Below are positions 32,553-41,846 of a DNA stretch of 55,581 nt, piece after piece. Each line of letters opens with the position of its first letter. Positions within the stretch are counted from its first letter, which is position 1. A model generated the notes under the pieces. That model made no database searches, had not been told where the DNA came from, and was given only the letters and a program-made list of their open reading frames with translations. The stretch spans positions 1 through 55,581 of the forward strand of contig CAIYYX010000055.1 in NCBI GenBank assembly GCA_903930535.1, given 5' to 3'. The translations under genes and the position numbers were made by a program. This DNA is from an uncultured Sterolibacterium sp. (GTDB lineage: Bacteria; Pseudomonadota; Gammaproteobacteria; Burkholderiales; Rhodocyclaceae).

Positions 32553-32903
32553 CTAACGGAAAGTGAAATAGACAGCGCCTAGGATACACAAGGCTGCCCA
32601 AAGGAAGTCGAGTTTGAGCGGTTGCTGCATGTAGAGCACTGCGAAAGGCACGAAGACAGTCAGGGTAATGATCTCCTGGAGTATCTTCAACTGGGCGAGG
32701 GAGAGCTCTGAATGACCGATGCGGTTGGCGGGTACCTGCAGCAGGTATTCGAACAGGGCGATGCCCCAGGAGACCAATGCCGCGATCCACCATGGCCGGT
32801 CGCTGAGATTCTTCAGGTGGGCGTACCAGGCGAAGGTCATGAAGATGTTCGAGGCAGCAAGCAAGAGCCCGGTTTGCAGGACGACAGGGAAGCCTGGCAT
32901 CAT
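32553..32903 (-). CDS. DMT family protein (DUF486)
   Basis: The 116-aa membrane protein has four hydrophobic segments and the DUF486 pattern SNIFMTFAWYAHLKNL, then SWGIALFEYLLQVPANRIGH and AALCILGAVYFTFR at its end. It is related to the drug/metabolite transporter superfamily but small, and its substrate is unknown. The start overlaps the folK stop, and panB follows 9 bases later, so it is embedded in the folate and pantothenate operon. Confidence 0.88.
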   Translation of the reverse strand: MMPGFPVVLQTGLLLAASNIFMTFAWYAHLKNLSDRPWWIAALVSWGIALFEYLLQVPANRIGHSELSLAQLKILQEIITLTVFVPFAVLYMQQPLKLDFLWAALCILGAVYFTFR

Positions 32904-33382
32904 GACGCGAGACGATAGACTCTTTGGTCGCGGCAGGCATTAAGCAGGTCTTGCACACCGCCCCGTCCTGGGACAAAGGCGTCCGGGGCGATCTCGGCCA
33001 GGGGGGCGAGCACGAAGGCGCGTTCGTGCATGCGCGGGTGGGGCAGGGTCAGTTGCGCGTCATCCAGCCGGGTCTCGCCGTGGAGCAAGAGGTCGAGATC
33101 GAGAGTGCGCGGCGCGTTGGGCACGCTTCGGCTGCGGCCAAAGCGCGCCTCGAGCGCGAACAGCGCTTCGAGGAATTGGCCAGGCGGCAGCCCCGTATCG
33201 ACTGCGGCCACGGCATTGATGAAGTCGGGTTGGTTCTTCAGACCCACTGGTGCGGTCTGATAGAGCGATGAGACGGCCAGGAGGCGTGTCTCGGGGATTT
33301 CGGCGAGCGCGGCAGCGGCTGCCGAGACGGTCGCCGCTGCCGCGCCGAGGTTGGCGCCGAGGGCGACATAGGCGCGAATCAT
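32900..33382 (-). CDS. folK: Hydroxymethyldihydropterin pyrophosphokinase
   Basis: The 160-aa protein transfers pyrophosphate from ATP to 6-hydroxymethyl-dihydropterin in folate synthesis. Motifs are AYVALGANLGAAAATVSAAA at the start, SSLYQTAPVGLKNQPDFINA, and the signature RTLDLDLLLHGETRLDDAQL followed by LPHPRMHERAFVLAPLAEIA. I use the ATG at 33382, which overlaps the pcnB stop by four bases. The open frame upstream is non-homologous. Confidence 0.95.
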   Translation of the reverse strand: MIRAYVALGANLGAAAATVSAAAAALAEIPETRLLAVSSLYQTAPVGLKNQPDFINAVAAVDTGLPPGQFLEALFALEARFGRSRSVPNAPRTLDLDLLLHGETRLDDAQLTLPHPRMHERAFVLAPLAEIAPDAFVPGRGGVQDLLNACRDQRVYRLAS

Positions 33383-34722
33383 GCCGCAGGCTCCACCGTG
33401 TCGGCGTTTCCTTCCTTTGTCTTGGCACGGCTCGGGCGTCGGCGTTTCTTGGTTTTGTCCGGCAGCAGCATGGCCAATCTTGCCTCGGCATCGGCATCCT
33501 GGAATGTGGTCCACCAGTCGGCCAGTTCCATCGCCACTTCGCCGCTTTCTGCGCGCAGCAGCAGGAAGTCGTAGCCGGCGCGAAAACGTGGTTGTTCCAG
33601 GAGGCGCAGCGTGGGTTTTCCTGAACGCTTCTCGAAGCGCGGCTGCAGCGCCCAGATGTCCTTGATGTCGCCGCTGATCCTGCGGGTGATGGCGAGCTTC
33701 TCAGCCTGTTGATCGAGCACTTCGTCCATCGCCTCGAACAGTGCCGGGATTTGAACCTCGCCGCGTTTTTTCCTCGTCTCCCAGTTGACCAGCACCTCGT
33801 TCCAGAGCAGGGTGGAGAAAAGGAAGCCGGGCGATGTGGACTTGCCCTGGCGGACGCGAACATCGGTGCTGGATAAGGCCAGCATGACGAATTTTTCCCC
33901 CATCGGCTGCTCCAGGATGACGTCCAAGAGTGGCAACAGGCCGTGGTGCAGGCCTTCGTCGCGCAAGCGCTTGACGCACTCGACGGCGTGGCCCGAGAAC
34001 AGAAGCTTCAGCATCTCGTCGAACACTCGCGCCGCCGGCACGTTCTCCATGAGCGACGCCATGTCGCGGATGGGCGTGCGCGCCTCGGGGTCTATGGTGA
34101 GACCAAGCTTGGCCGAGAGGCGAATGGCGCGCAGCATGCGCACCGGATCCTCGCGGTAGCGGGCGCGCGGCTCGCCGATGATGCGCAGCGTCTTCTGCTT
34201 CAGGTCGGCGACGCCATGATGGTAGTCGAGCACGGTCTCCGCGGTCGGATCGTAGTAGAGGGCATTGATGGTGAAGTCGCGCCGTGCCGCGTCGTCCTTT
34301 TGCGAGCCAAAGACATTGTCGCGCAGCACGCGTCCGTGCTCGTCCTTCTGCGTATCGGCATCATGGGCGGCGCGGAAGGTGGACACCTCGAGCGTCTCGG
34401 CGCCCTGCATGACATGCACGATTTGAAAGCGGCGGCCGATGATGCGCGAACGGCGAAACAGGGCGCGCACTTCTTCGGGGGTGGCATTGGTGGCGATGTC
34501 GTAATCTTTTGGGGTGATCCCGGCAATCAGATCCCTGACCGCGCCGCCGACGACATAGGCGAGATAGCCCGCCTGCTGCAGTGTCTCGCAGGTACGGCGG
34601 GCACCGGGTGAGATGCTTTCGCGGTGTATGCCGTGGCGCACGAGCGGAATGGCCGCCGGTTCATGGCTGTCGGTGGCGGCGGGGGCGCGGCTGAACACGC
34701 GGCGCAGGAACTTACGGATCAT
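33379..34722 (-). CDS. pcnB: Poly(A) polymerase I
   Basis: The 447-aa nucleotidyltransferase adds poly(A) tails that promote RNA decay. The catalytic signature is AYVVGGAVRDLIAGITPKDY followed by DIATNATPEEV (near residues 55-85), then GRRFQIVHVM. A C-terminal basic tail (TKKRRRPSRAKTKEGNADT) is typical of PcnB rather than CCA-adding enzymes. It overlaps folK by four bases, an arrangement widespread in proteobacteria. A 63-base gap separates it from the HAD gene upstream. Confidence 0.94.
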   Translation of the reverse strand: MIRKFLRRVFSRAPAATDSHEPAAIPLVRHGIHRESISPGARRTCETLQQAGYLAYVVGGAVRDLIAGITPKDYDIATNATPEEVRALFRRSRIIGRRFQIVHVMQGAETLEVSTFRAAHDADTQKDEHGRVLRDNVFGSQKDDAARRDFTINALYYDPTAETVLDYHHGVADLKQKTLRIIGEPRARYREDPVRMLRAIRLSAKLGLTIDPEARTPIRDMASLMENVPAARVFDEMLKLLFSGHAVECVKRLRDEGLHHGLLPLLDVILEQPMGEKFVMLALSSTDVRVRQGKSTSPGFLFSTLLWNEVLVNWETRKKRGEVQIPALFEAMDEVLDQQAEKLAITRRISGDIKDIWALQPRFEKRSGKPTLRLLEQPRFRAGYDFLLLRAESGEVAMELADWWTTFQDADAEARLAMLLPDKTKKRRRPSRAKTKEGNADTVEPAA

Positions 34723-34785
34723 TGGGGCTTAAGGCGAACCGCAGGAAAACTCGGGAAGGCGGCAATGATACCGGAATTGCACGAA

Positions 34786-35448
34786 TTAGCGCAGGCTGAT
34801 GACCGGCCAGCCTTTCTCCTGGGCGCGAGCCAGCAGGGTTTCATCGGGATCGACTGCGACCGGGTCGCTCACCTTTTCCAAGAGCGGCAGGTCGTTATGG
34901 GAGTCGCTGTAGAAATAACTCTTTGCGAAACTTCCCCACCACAGCCCAAGGGATTCCAGCCAGGCCTCGACGCGGGCGACCTTGGCCTCGCGAAAGGAAG
35001 GCAGGCCGCGCGGCTTGCCGGTGAAGCGTCCGTCCTGTTGCGCGGCAATCGTGGCGATCAGGTGGGCAATCCCGAATTCCCGGGCGATCGGGCCGGTGAC
35101 GAAGCTGTTGGTCGCGGTGACGATGGCCGTCAGGGCACCTTGTTCTTGATGGCGGCGAACCAGTGCCTTGGCCTGGCTGCTGATCGTCGGCAGGATGGCC
35201 GTCGCCATGAATTCCTGATGCCAGGCATCGAGTTCGGTACGGGCATGGTGCGCCAGGGGGTGCAACTGGAAATCGAGAAAGGCATGGATATCCAGTGTGC
35301 CGGCCTTGTAGTGTTCAAAGAACTCCTGATTCTTCGCCTCCTGCACCTCGCGGTCGAGGACGCCCTTGGCTATCAGAAATTTTGCCCATTCGAAGTCGCT
35401 GTCGCCCGAGAGCAGAGTGTTGTCGAGGTCAAAAAGCACGAGGTCCAT
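34786..35448 (-). CDS. HAD-IB family phosphatase
   Basis: The 220-aa phosphatase has HAD motif I DLVLFDLDNTLLSGDSDFEW (nucleophile in DLDNT), motif II TAIVTATNSF, and motif III/IV KSYFYSDSHNDLPLLEKVSD. This subclass includes SerB-like and histidinol-phosphate phosphatases, and the physiological substrate here is not determined. The ATG shares its first base with the hda stop (TGATG). The hda-HAD-pcnB order is conserved in betaproteobacteria. Confidence 0.9.
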   Translation of the reverse strand: MDLVLFDLDNTLLSGDSDFEWAKFLIAKGVLDREVQEAKNQEFFEHYKAGTLDIHAFLDFQLHPLAHHARTELDAWHQEFMATAILPTISSQAKALVRRHQEQGALTAIVTATNSFVTGPIAREFGIAHLIATIAAQQDGRFTGKPRGLPSFREAKVARVEAWLESLGLWWGSFAKSYFYSDSHNDLPLLEKVSDPVAVDPDETLLARAQEKGWPVISLR

Positions 35449-36137
35449 CAATAATCCAGTTCCAGTGACTCCTGCAGCACTTCGCGCAAGAGGGGTAGGG
35501 TCAACGGCCGTTTCTGTTGCAGCGAGGCAAGGTCAAGCAGATCCAGGACCGCCAGCAGCGATGGCAGGTCGCGGCGGCCGTGGCGCAGCAGATAGTCTAT
35601 CAGTGCTTGATCGACGTTCATGCCGCGCTCCCTGGCGTGTTGTGACAGCGCAGCAGCCTTGTCGCGTTCGGACAGAGGCTTCACTTCATAGACCAAGGTG
35701 GCGCCGATGCGGGTGCGCAGATCCTCTCGCAGGGCCAGGCGCAATGGCGGTTCGGCGCCTGCGAGAAGCAATGCAAGGCCGGCCAGGCGGGCGGCATTGA
35801 AGGTGCGAAACAGGGTAATCTGAGCTGCCGCACTCAAGGCCTCGACATCATCGACGATGATGAGACTGCCGGGCACCGCCGACAGGGCGTCGTCCAGCAC
35901 GGCGGCGTCGACCCATGCTACGGGACGCTGTTTCGCCTGCGCCTGCGCCAGCACGCCGCGCAGCAGGTGGCTGCGGCCGCTGCCCGGAGGCCCCCAAAGA
36001 TAGATCTGGTCGAATGTGTTGCTGTCTGTCAGGGAGCCCAGATGGGCGAGCAACTCGGCATTGTCGCCGACCACGAAATTGTCCAGGCCGGGAATCTGCT
36101 CGGGGCGGATGTCGAGCAGCAACTGTTGCTTTTTCAC
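35448..36137 (-). CDS. hda: DnaA regulatory inactivator Hda
   Basis: The 229-aa AAA+ protein is DnaA-like but lacks the DNA-binding domain. It promotes hydrolysis of DnaA-ATP after initiation, together with the beta clamp. The start [11 protein letters not shown] contains the clamp-binding motif (QLLLD). Walker A is IYLWGPPGSGRSHLLRGVLA (Arg in place of Lys, as in known Hda), and Walker B is SLIIVDDVEAL. A sensor region RIGATLVYEVKPLSERDKAA follows. It overlaps the permease gene upstream by four bases. Confidence 0.93.
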   Translation of the reverse strand: MKKQQLLLDIRPEQIPGLDNFVVGDNAELLAHLGSLTDSNTFDQIYLWGPPGSGRSHLLRGVLAQAQAKQRPVAWVDAAVLDDALSAVPGSLIIVDDVEALSAAAQITLFRTFNAARLAGLALLLAGAEPPLRLALREDLRTRIGATLVYEVKPLSERDKAAALSQHARERGMNVDQALIDYLLRHGRRDLPSLLAVLDLLDLASLQQKRPLTLPLLREVLQESLELDY

Positions 36138-37204
36138 CGCCCGTCCTCGCCGAGATAGAAGCGGCTTGCGAGGTAGAGCCCTCTGACTTCACGCAACCCG
36201 ACCAAGAGGGCGGCTGAGACCGGCAAGGCGAGCAACACGCCGAAGAAACCGAACAGTTGGCCGAAGGCGAGCAGGGCGAAAATCACCGCCAGAGGATGCA
36301 GGCCGATGCGTTTTCCCACCAACCAGGGTGTCAGGACGAAACCTTCCAGGACCTGGCCGACGCCATAGACTGCCAGAACGCCCAGAACCGGCTCCATCCC
36401 TGCAAACTGCAAGAACGCGACCATGAGTGCCAGGAAGAGCCCCGTGGCAAAGCCCAGATAGGGGACGAAGACCAGGAGGCCGGTCGTCACGCCGACCGGC
36501 AGCGCGAAGCTCGCGCCTATGAACCACAGGCCCAGAGAATAATAGCCAGCCAGGAGCAGCATTACCAGAATTTGGCCGCGCAAAAACTCGGCCAGAACGG
36601 CGTCGATGTTCCTCACGATGGACAGCGTCTTGGCATGCCAGGGACGCGGAATGGCGCTGGAGATTCGATCGAGGAGTTCGTGCCAATCGCACAAGAGGTA
36701 AAACATCACCACCGGCGCCAGGAGCAGATTGGCAATGATGCCGAAGAGGGCGATGCCGCCGATCTTGAGAGACTGGAACAGTTTCTCCGCGATCAGTTGG
36801 GTGCTGTCGCCGGACAGGAGTTTGCTAAGCGATGCGGGGTCGAGATTGAGAGTGATGCCGAAGCGATCCCAGAGCCAGGGCCTCAGTTCCTCGTTGGCCA
36901 GAGTCAGTGCGTCGGGAATCCGGGCGGCGAGTTGCTGCCCCTCCTGGTGCAGGAGCGGCAGCAGAATCAGCACCAGGAGCGCCAAGGTGGCGGCGAACAA
37001 GAGCATCGCCGCGAGTACGCCGAGGATGCGCGGCATGCCGACCTTTTCCAGCCGCGCAACCAGCGGCGCGCAGATGTAGGCCAGGATGGCGGCGAGCAGG
37101 AAGGGAGAAAGAATGGGGCTGAGGAGAAACAGCAGCCACAGCATGGCGATCCCGAGCACGCTCCAGATCAGGGTTTGCAGGCGGTCGGCGCGTTCTGGAG
37201 TCAT
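36134..37204 (-). CDS. AI-2E family (PerM-like) transporter
   Basis: The 356-aa inner-membrane protein has seven to eight hydrophobic segments and the family signature near the end: [20 protein letters not shown] and [20 protein letters not shown]. PerM-type proteins export small molecules (AI-2 in one case) or ions, and the substrate here is unknown. The start at 37204 ([18 protein letters not shown]) matches relatives. The frame continues upstream into the divergent purM leader. It is the first gene of the operon running to panD. Confidence 0.88.
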   Translation of the reverse strand: MTPERADRLQTLIWSVLGIAMLWLLFLLSPILSPFLLAAILAYICAPLVARLEKVGMPRILGVLAAMLLFAATLALLVLILLPLLHQEGQQLAARIPDALTLANEELRPWLWDRFGITLNLDPASLSKLLSGDSTQLIAEKLFQSLKIGGIALFGIIANLLLAPVVMFYLLCDWHELLDRISSAIPRPWHAKTLSIVRNIDAVLAEFLRGQILVMLLLAGYYSLGLWFIGASFALPVGVTTGLLVFVPYLGFATGLFLALMVAFLQFAGMEPVLGVLAVYGVGQVLEGFVLTPWLVGKRIGLHPLAVIFALLAFGQLFGFFGVLLALPVSAALLVGLREVRGLYLASRFYLGEDGR

Positions 37205-37298
37205 TTCCGGTAGAATTGATGGCAAGATTTTCGCCAGCGCTGAAACACCACTGGCGCGAGAAGACGACACTTTAGCTGCCAGCCCGCAGGAACTCAAC

Positions 37299-38348
37299 TT
37301 GACCTCATCTTCCTCCCCCCTGACCTATCGGGATGCAGGCGTCGATATCGATGCCGGCGATGCGCTGATCGAGCGCATCAAGCCCTACGCCAAGAAGACC
37401 ATGCGCCCCGAAGTGCTGGCCGGCATAGGCGGTTTCGGCGCGCTGTTCGAACTCTCAAAGAAATACCGCGAGCCCGTCCTGGTCTCCGGCACCGATGGCG
37501 TCGGCACCAAGCTGAAACTTGCCTTCCAGTTGAATCGCCACGACACCGTCGGCCAGGATCTGGTGGCCATGAGCGTCAATGACATTCTGGTGCAAGGTGC
37601 CGAGCCGTTGTTTTTCCTCGACTACTTCGCCTGCGGCAAGCTCGACATCGCCACCGCCGCCAGCGTCATCCGCGGTATCGCGCAGGGATGCGAACTGGCC
37701 GGCTGCGCCCTGATTGGCGGTGAGACGGCGGAAATGCCCAGCATGTATCCGGAGGGGGAATATGATCTCGCCGGCTTTGCCGTCGGCGCCGTGGAAAAGT
37801 CCCTGATCATAGACGGCAGAAGCATCGCGCCGGGCGACGTGGTGCTTGGCCTGGCTTCCAGCGGCGCTCATTCCAACGGCTATTCGCTGAGCAGAAAAAT
37901 TCTCGAGCGGGCTCGTGTGAGCGCTGCCGAGTTCGCCGCAGACTTCCACGGCCGCCCGTTTGCCGAAGCCATCATGGCGCCCACACGCATCTATGTGAAG
38001 CCGCTCCTGGCGCTGATTCATGCTCTGCCGGTCAAGGGCATGGCGCACATCACCGGCGGCGGCCTGGTCGAGAATCTGCCGCGCGTCCTGCCCGAAGGGG
38101 TCACCGCCACCCTGGATCGCCGAAACTGGCCCCTGCCGCCGCTGTTCCAGTGGCTGCAGAAGGAAGGCCAGGTGGCCGACGCCGAAATGCACCGCGTCTT
38201 CAATTGCGGCATCGGCATGGCGGTCATCGTTGCCGCAGAAAACGAGCAGCGCGCCATGGCTCTCCTGGAAGCGTCCGGCGAGGGCGTCTATGCCATCGGC
38301 CGCATCGAGGAGCGTGTTCCCGGCCAGGCGCAAACGACGGTCATCTGA
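37299..38348 (+). CDS. purM: Phosphoribosylformylglycinamidine cyclo-ligase (AIR synthetase)
   Basis: The 349-aa enzyme closes the imidazole ring in purine synthesis. I use the TTG at 37299 with CAGGAA 8 bases upstream, giving [20 protein letters not shown], because relatives begin this way. Motifs are [60 protein letters not shown] and [20 protein letters not shown]. The divergence from the permease-hda operon is conserved in relatives. Its 3' end overlaps that of convergent miaA by 8 bases. Confidence 0.94.
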   Translation: MTSSSSPLTYRDAGVDIDAGDALIERIKPYAKKTMRPEVLAGIGGFGALFELSKKYREPVLVSGTDGVGTKLKLAFQLNRHDTVGQDLVAMSVNDILVQGAEPLFFLDYFACGKLDIATAASVIRGIAQGCELAGCALIGGETAEMPSMYPEGEYDLAGFAVGAVEKSLIIDGRSIAPGDVVLGLASSGAHSNGYSLSRKILERARVSAAEFAADFHGRPFAEAIMAPTRIYVKPLLALIHALPVKGMAHITGGGLVENLPRVLPEGVTATLDRRNWPLPPLFQWLQKEGQVADAEMHRVFNCGIGMAVIVAAENEQRAMALLEASGEGVYAIGRIEERVPGQAQTTVI

Positions 38349-39303
38349 ACACGGTTTCACGAACGAGTTCGAGCACTCGTTCGCGGGTGTTCGCCGCGAG
38401 CGGGTCCAGGGTTTCGCTTGCTGCCATTTTCCGCAACCAGGTGAGCTGACGCTTGGCAAACTGGCGTGAGGAGAAGATCCCCCGCTCCAGAAGATCGGCT
38501 CTTGCGAGTTTCCCTTCCAGCATCTCCCATACCTGGCGGTAGCCGACGCAGCGCATCGATGGCAGTTCTGCGCTGAGTTCGTACCCCCGGCGCAACAGTT
38601 CGACTTCTTCCACCAGTCCGGCCTCAATCATGGCCGAAAAGCGCTCGGCGATTCTATCGTGCAGAACGCTCCTGTCCTCGGGCACCAGAGCCAGACTCAG
38701 CACGCGATAGGGAAGCTGCGGCAGCGCCGCTTCTCTTTGCACCGCGAACCATTCCGTGAGGGGCTTTCCGGTCAGACGCAGCACTTCCAGCGCGCGCTGG
38801 ATGCGCTGGGCGTCATTGGGCGCCAGGCGCGCCGCCGTGACCGGATCGAGGAGCGCCAATTCGGCATGCAGCGCCGGCCAGCCACCGACTGCGGCTTCGC
38901 GATCTATCGCCGCACGCACTGCCGGATTGGCCTGCGGCAAATCGGCCAGGCCCTCTACCAACGCCTTGAAATAAAGCAAGGTGCCTCCGACCAGGAGGGG
39001 CACGCGGCCTGCCTCCGTGATTCCCGCCATCTCTTGCCGTGCATCGGCGCAGAACTGGGCGGCCGAATAGCGTTCCTCCGGAGTAATCAGATTGATGAGT
39101 CGATGGGGAAAACGTTCCAGCGTCGCGGCATCGGGCTTGGCGGTGCCGATGTCCATGCCGCGGAACACCTGGGCCGAATCGACGCTGATGATATCCACGG
39201 GCAGATGCTCTGCGAGTTCGAGCGCCAGCGCTGTTTTTCCACTGGCAGTGGGACCCATGAGGAAGATGGCCGTAGGAAGCCGGCCATCTTCCTCATGGGC
39301 CAC
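38341..39303 (-). CDS. miaA: tRNA dimethylallyltransferase
   Basis: The enzyme adds the dimethylallyl group to A37 of tRNAs reading UNN codons. The P-loop is [20 protein letters not shown], followed by [20 protein letters not shown] and [20 protein letters not shown]. The expected start (MPTAIFLMG) is absent: the codon at that place is CTT. The nearest in-frame start is the GTG at 39303 (320 aa). An ATG at 39381 overlapping the mutL stop would add 26 residues that run through a G10 tract. A perfect inverted repeat covers this start region, so the true start is uncertain. Confidence 0.88.
   Translation of the reverse strand: MAHEEDGRLPTAIFLMGPTASGKTALALELAEHLPVDIISVDSAQVFRGMDIGTAKPDAATLERFPHRLINLITPEERYSAAQFCADARQEMAGITEAGRVPLLVGGTLLYFKALVEGLADLPQANPAVRAAIDREAAVGGWPALHAELALLDPVTAARLAPNDAQRIQRALEVLRLTGKPLTEWFAVQREAALPQLPYRVLSLALVPEDRSVLHDRIAERFSAMIEAGLVEEVELLRRGYELSAELPSMRCVGYRQVWEMLEGKLARADLLERGIFSSRQFAKRQLTWLRKMAASETLDPLAANTRERVLELVRETVFR
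39254..39299 (-). repeat. Perfect 19-bp inverted repeat at the 5' end of miaA
   Basis: Bases 39254-39272 (cccatgaggaagatggccg) are exactly complementary to 39281-39299, with an 8-base loop. On the minus strand this hairpin spans codons AHEEDGR to AIFLMG of miaA. It lies 13 bases from a run of ten C (39313-39322). Translation initiation would be strongly affected if it folds in RNA. Confidence 0.9.
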
Positions 39304-39377
39304 AGGGTAAGGCCCCCCCCCCTGCCCCGCGGGCGGGGATGACTGATGGGCGCCCTGCGAGCGTGAGCTAGAAAATG

Positions 39378-41099
39378 TCATCGGCCGCGCAGGAACAGCC
39401 GGTCGAGGTCGGCAAGCGATAGCTGGGTCCAGGTTGGCCTGCCGTGGTTGCACTGGTCGGCGCGATCGGTCGCTTCCATCTCGCGCAACAGCGCATTCAT
39501 CTCAGGGATGCTTAAAGTTCGCCGCGCGCGCACTGCGCCGTGGCAGGCCATGGTCGCCAGGAGTTCGTTGCCGCGCGCCTCTATCACCTGGCTTGTCGGG
39601 AAATCCTTGAGATCAGCCAGGAGGGCGCGTACCAGGTCGGCAATCGATGAATTCGCCAGCAGTGCCGGGACGGAGCGCACGGCGAGTTCCCCCGGCCCGG
39701 CTGCAGCGAGCTCGAAACCGAGGTGTTCGAGTGCTTCTGCATGTTCTTCGGCCGCCGCCATTTCAGCCGCGCTCGCTGCGAGTAGCGCCGGGATCAGCAG
39801 AGACTGGGTCGCCGGCCGGTCACCGGTCAGAGCGTTTTTCAGCTTCTCGTAGAGGATGCGCTCGTGGGCGGCGTGCATGTCTATCAATACCAAACCGGCG
39901 GCGTTTTGCGCCAGGATGAAGATGCCATGGAGTTGCGCCAGCGCATATCCCAGGGGTGCTTGGTCGGCGTCAGGCTCATCCGTCCGGGAGTCATTCTGCT
40001 GCGGCTGGTTTCCCACAAAATCGAAGTAGGCTGCGACCGCCGGTTCATTGACAGCCAGGGTGCGCTGCCCTTGCCAGGTCGGGGATGGGGCGGGCGCGGG
40101 GGCATGGGGGAGTGCATTGACCAATGGCGTGGCCAATACTCTTTGCAGCGCATGGAATACGAACTGATGCACGGCGCGCGCCTCGCGGAAACGCACTTCG
40201 ATCTTGGCCGGGTGGACATTGACGTCGACCCCGGCCGGGTCGAGTTCGAGAAACAGCACATAGGCCGGGTGACGGCTGCCGTGCAGAATGTCGGCATAGG
40301 CTTGTCTCACGGCGTGGGCGAGCAGTTTGTCGCGGACGAAGCGGCCATTCACGAAGAAATACTGGGCATCGCGGCCGGCGCGGGAATAGGCAGGAAGCGC
40401 AGCGAAACCGGTCAACGAGAGATCGCCGGCATTGACTTCGACGACGCGGGTCTGGGCGAAGAACTCGGGGCCGAGGAGTTCGCGTGCGCGCGCCGGCAGA
40501 TCGGCTGCGCCGAGGCGGTGCTTGACGTTGCCGTTGTGGGTGAGGTTGAAGGCGACATCCGGCCGCGCCAGCGCCATGCGTCTTAACACCTCGTCGCAGT
40601 GGGCGTATTCGGTCGCCTCCTGCTTGAGAAATTTTCGCCGCGCAGGCGTGTTGAAATAGAGGTCGGCAGCCTCGATCACCGTCCCGCATCCCCCGGCGGC
40701 GGGCGTCAGGGAAAGACTGCTGGCGTCAATGCGCCAGGCGTGGGCCGCGTCCGATGTTCTGCTGGTGAGGGTGAGGCGTGCCACAGAGGCGATCGAGGCC
40801 AGTGCCTCGCCGCGAAAGCCGAAGGAAGCGACGCGCTCAAGATCCATGAGGCTGGCAATCTTGCTGGTGGCATGGCGCGCCAGGGCAAGCGGCAGCTCTT
40901 CCCTGGCTATGCCGCCGCCGTCATCGGCGACGCGGATGGAGCGCGTTCCGCCCTCCATGAGCTGCACATCAACCTGGCGTGCACCTGCATCCAGGCTGTT
41001 CTCCAGCAGTTCTTTGAGTACCGAGGCGGGACGTTCCACCACTTCGCCTGCGGCGATCTGGCTGATGAGGAGATCGGGCAGGTGTTTGATCAAGGCCAT
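39378..41099 (-). CDS. mutL: DNA mismatch repair protein MutL
   Basis: The 573-aa protein has the GHKL ATPase N-terminus: VVERPASVLKELLENSLDAG, VADDGGGIAREELPLALARH and SFGFRGEALASIASVARLTL. The C-terminal dimerisation domain carries LVLIDMHAAHERILYEKL, fitting the DxHA(x2)E(x4)E metal-binding pattern of MutL proteins with endonuclease activity, which E. coli MutL lacks. It links mismatch recognition to strand incision. Its TGA overlaps a possible miaA ATG. The mutL-miaA pair is common in proteobacteria. Confidence 0.95.
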   Translation of the reverse strand: MALIKHLPDLLISQIAAGEVVERPASVLKELLENSLDAGARQVDVQLMEGGTRSIRVADDGGGIAREELPLALARHATSKIASLMDLERVASFGFRGEALASIASVARLTLTSRTSDAAHAWRIDASSLSLTPAAGGCGTVIEAADLYFNTPARRKFLKQEATEYAHCDEVLRRMALARPDVAFNLTHNGNVKHRLGAADLPARARELLGPEFFAQTRVVEVNAGDLSLTGFAALPAYSRAGRDAQYFFVNGRFVRDKLLAHAVRQAYADILHGSRHPAYVLFLELDPAGVDVNVHPAKIEVRFREARAVHQFVFHALQRVLATPLVNALPHAPAPAPSPTWQGQRTLAVNEPAVAAYFDFVGNQPQQNDSRTDEPDADQAPLGYALAQLHGIFILAQNAAGLVLIDMHAAHERILYEKLKNALTGDRPATQSLLIPALLAASAAEMAAAEEHAEALEHLGFELAAAGPGELAVRSVPALLANSSIADLVRALLADLKDFPTSQVIEARGNELLATMACHGAVRARRTLSIPEMNALLREMEATDRADQCNHGRPTWTQLSLADLDRLFLRGR

Positions 41100-41161
41100 G
41101 AAGAGATTATAAACCGCCGCTTCCGGTAAAATGCCCGGCTTTAAGCTGCCCGTTGCGATTC

Positions 41162-41797
41162 ATGGATTTTTTCCTTCTCGATTTTCTGCTCCACCTCGAT
41201 CAGCACCTCGCCATCCTCGTGCAGCAGCATGGCGGCTGGATCTACGGCATTCTGTTTGCAATCATCTTCTGCGAGACCGGCCTCGTGGTCGCCCCTTTCC
41301 TGCCGGGGGATTCACTGCTGTTCGTGGCAGGCGCCCTGGCCGCCGGCGGCGGCATGGATATCACCGTGCTTTGCGCCGTCCTTTTCATTGCCGCAGTGGC
41401 TGGGGACAACACCAACTACTGGATAGGCCATGCCATCGGGCCGCGCGCCTTTCGCTGGGAGCAGTCGCGCTTCTTCAACAAGGCGGCGCTTTTCAAGACC
41501 CATGCCTTCTATGAGACGCACGGCGGCAAGACCATCATCATCGCCCGCTTCCTGCCGCTGGCGCGTACTTTCGCGCCCTTCGTGGCGGGCGTCGCACGCA
41601 TGACTTATCCGCGATTTTTCTTCATCGACCTGGCCGGCGGCGCCCTCTGGATAGGCTCCCTGACCCTGGCCGGCTACCACTTCGGCAACCTGCCTGTCAT
41701 CAAGAGCAATCTGTCGCTGATGATTGTCGCCATCATTGCCATTTCGCTCCTGCCCGCGCTGGTCGGCTGGTTGCGCCACCGCATGGCACAGCCTTAG
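41162..41797 (+). CDS. DedA family membrane protein
   Basis: The 211-aa inner-membrane protein has the DedA/VTT pattern: FCETGLVVAPFLPGDSLLFV, then DNTNYWIGHAIG and IIIARFLPLARTFAPFVAGV with the conserved arginines. DedA proteins act in undecaprenyl-phosphate recycling, lipid scrambling and membrane energetics. I prefer the ATG at 41162; a TTG at 41153 is in frame. It is divergent from mutL with about 60 bases between. Confidence 0.9.
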   Translation: MDFFLLDFLLHLDQHLAILVQQHGGWIYGILFAIIFCETGLVVAPFLPGDSLLFVAGALAAGGGMDITVLCAVLFIAAVAGDNTNYWIGHAIGPRAFRWEQSRFFNKAALFKTHAFYETHGGKTIIIARFLPLARTFAPFVAGVARMTYPRFFFIDLAGGALWIGSLTLAGYHFGNLPVIKSNLSLMIVAIIAISLLPALVGWLRHRMAQP

Positions 41798-41846
41798 CAG
41801 AATCAGTTCCTTAGCGCGATCCGGCGGCTTTGCGCTATGATGATTC

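Noticed and set aside
36257-37213. Plus-strand frame of 318 codons opposite the AI-2E permease
   Set aside because: It has the Gln/Glu/Arg-rich composition of an antisense shadow, while the opposite strand encodes a clear membrane protein in an operon.
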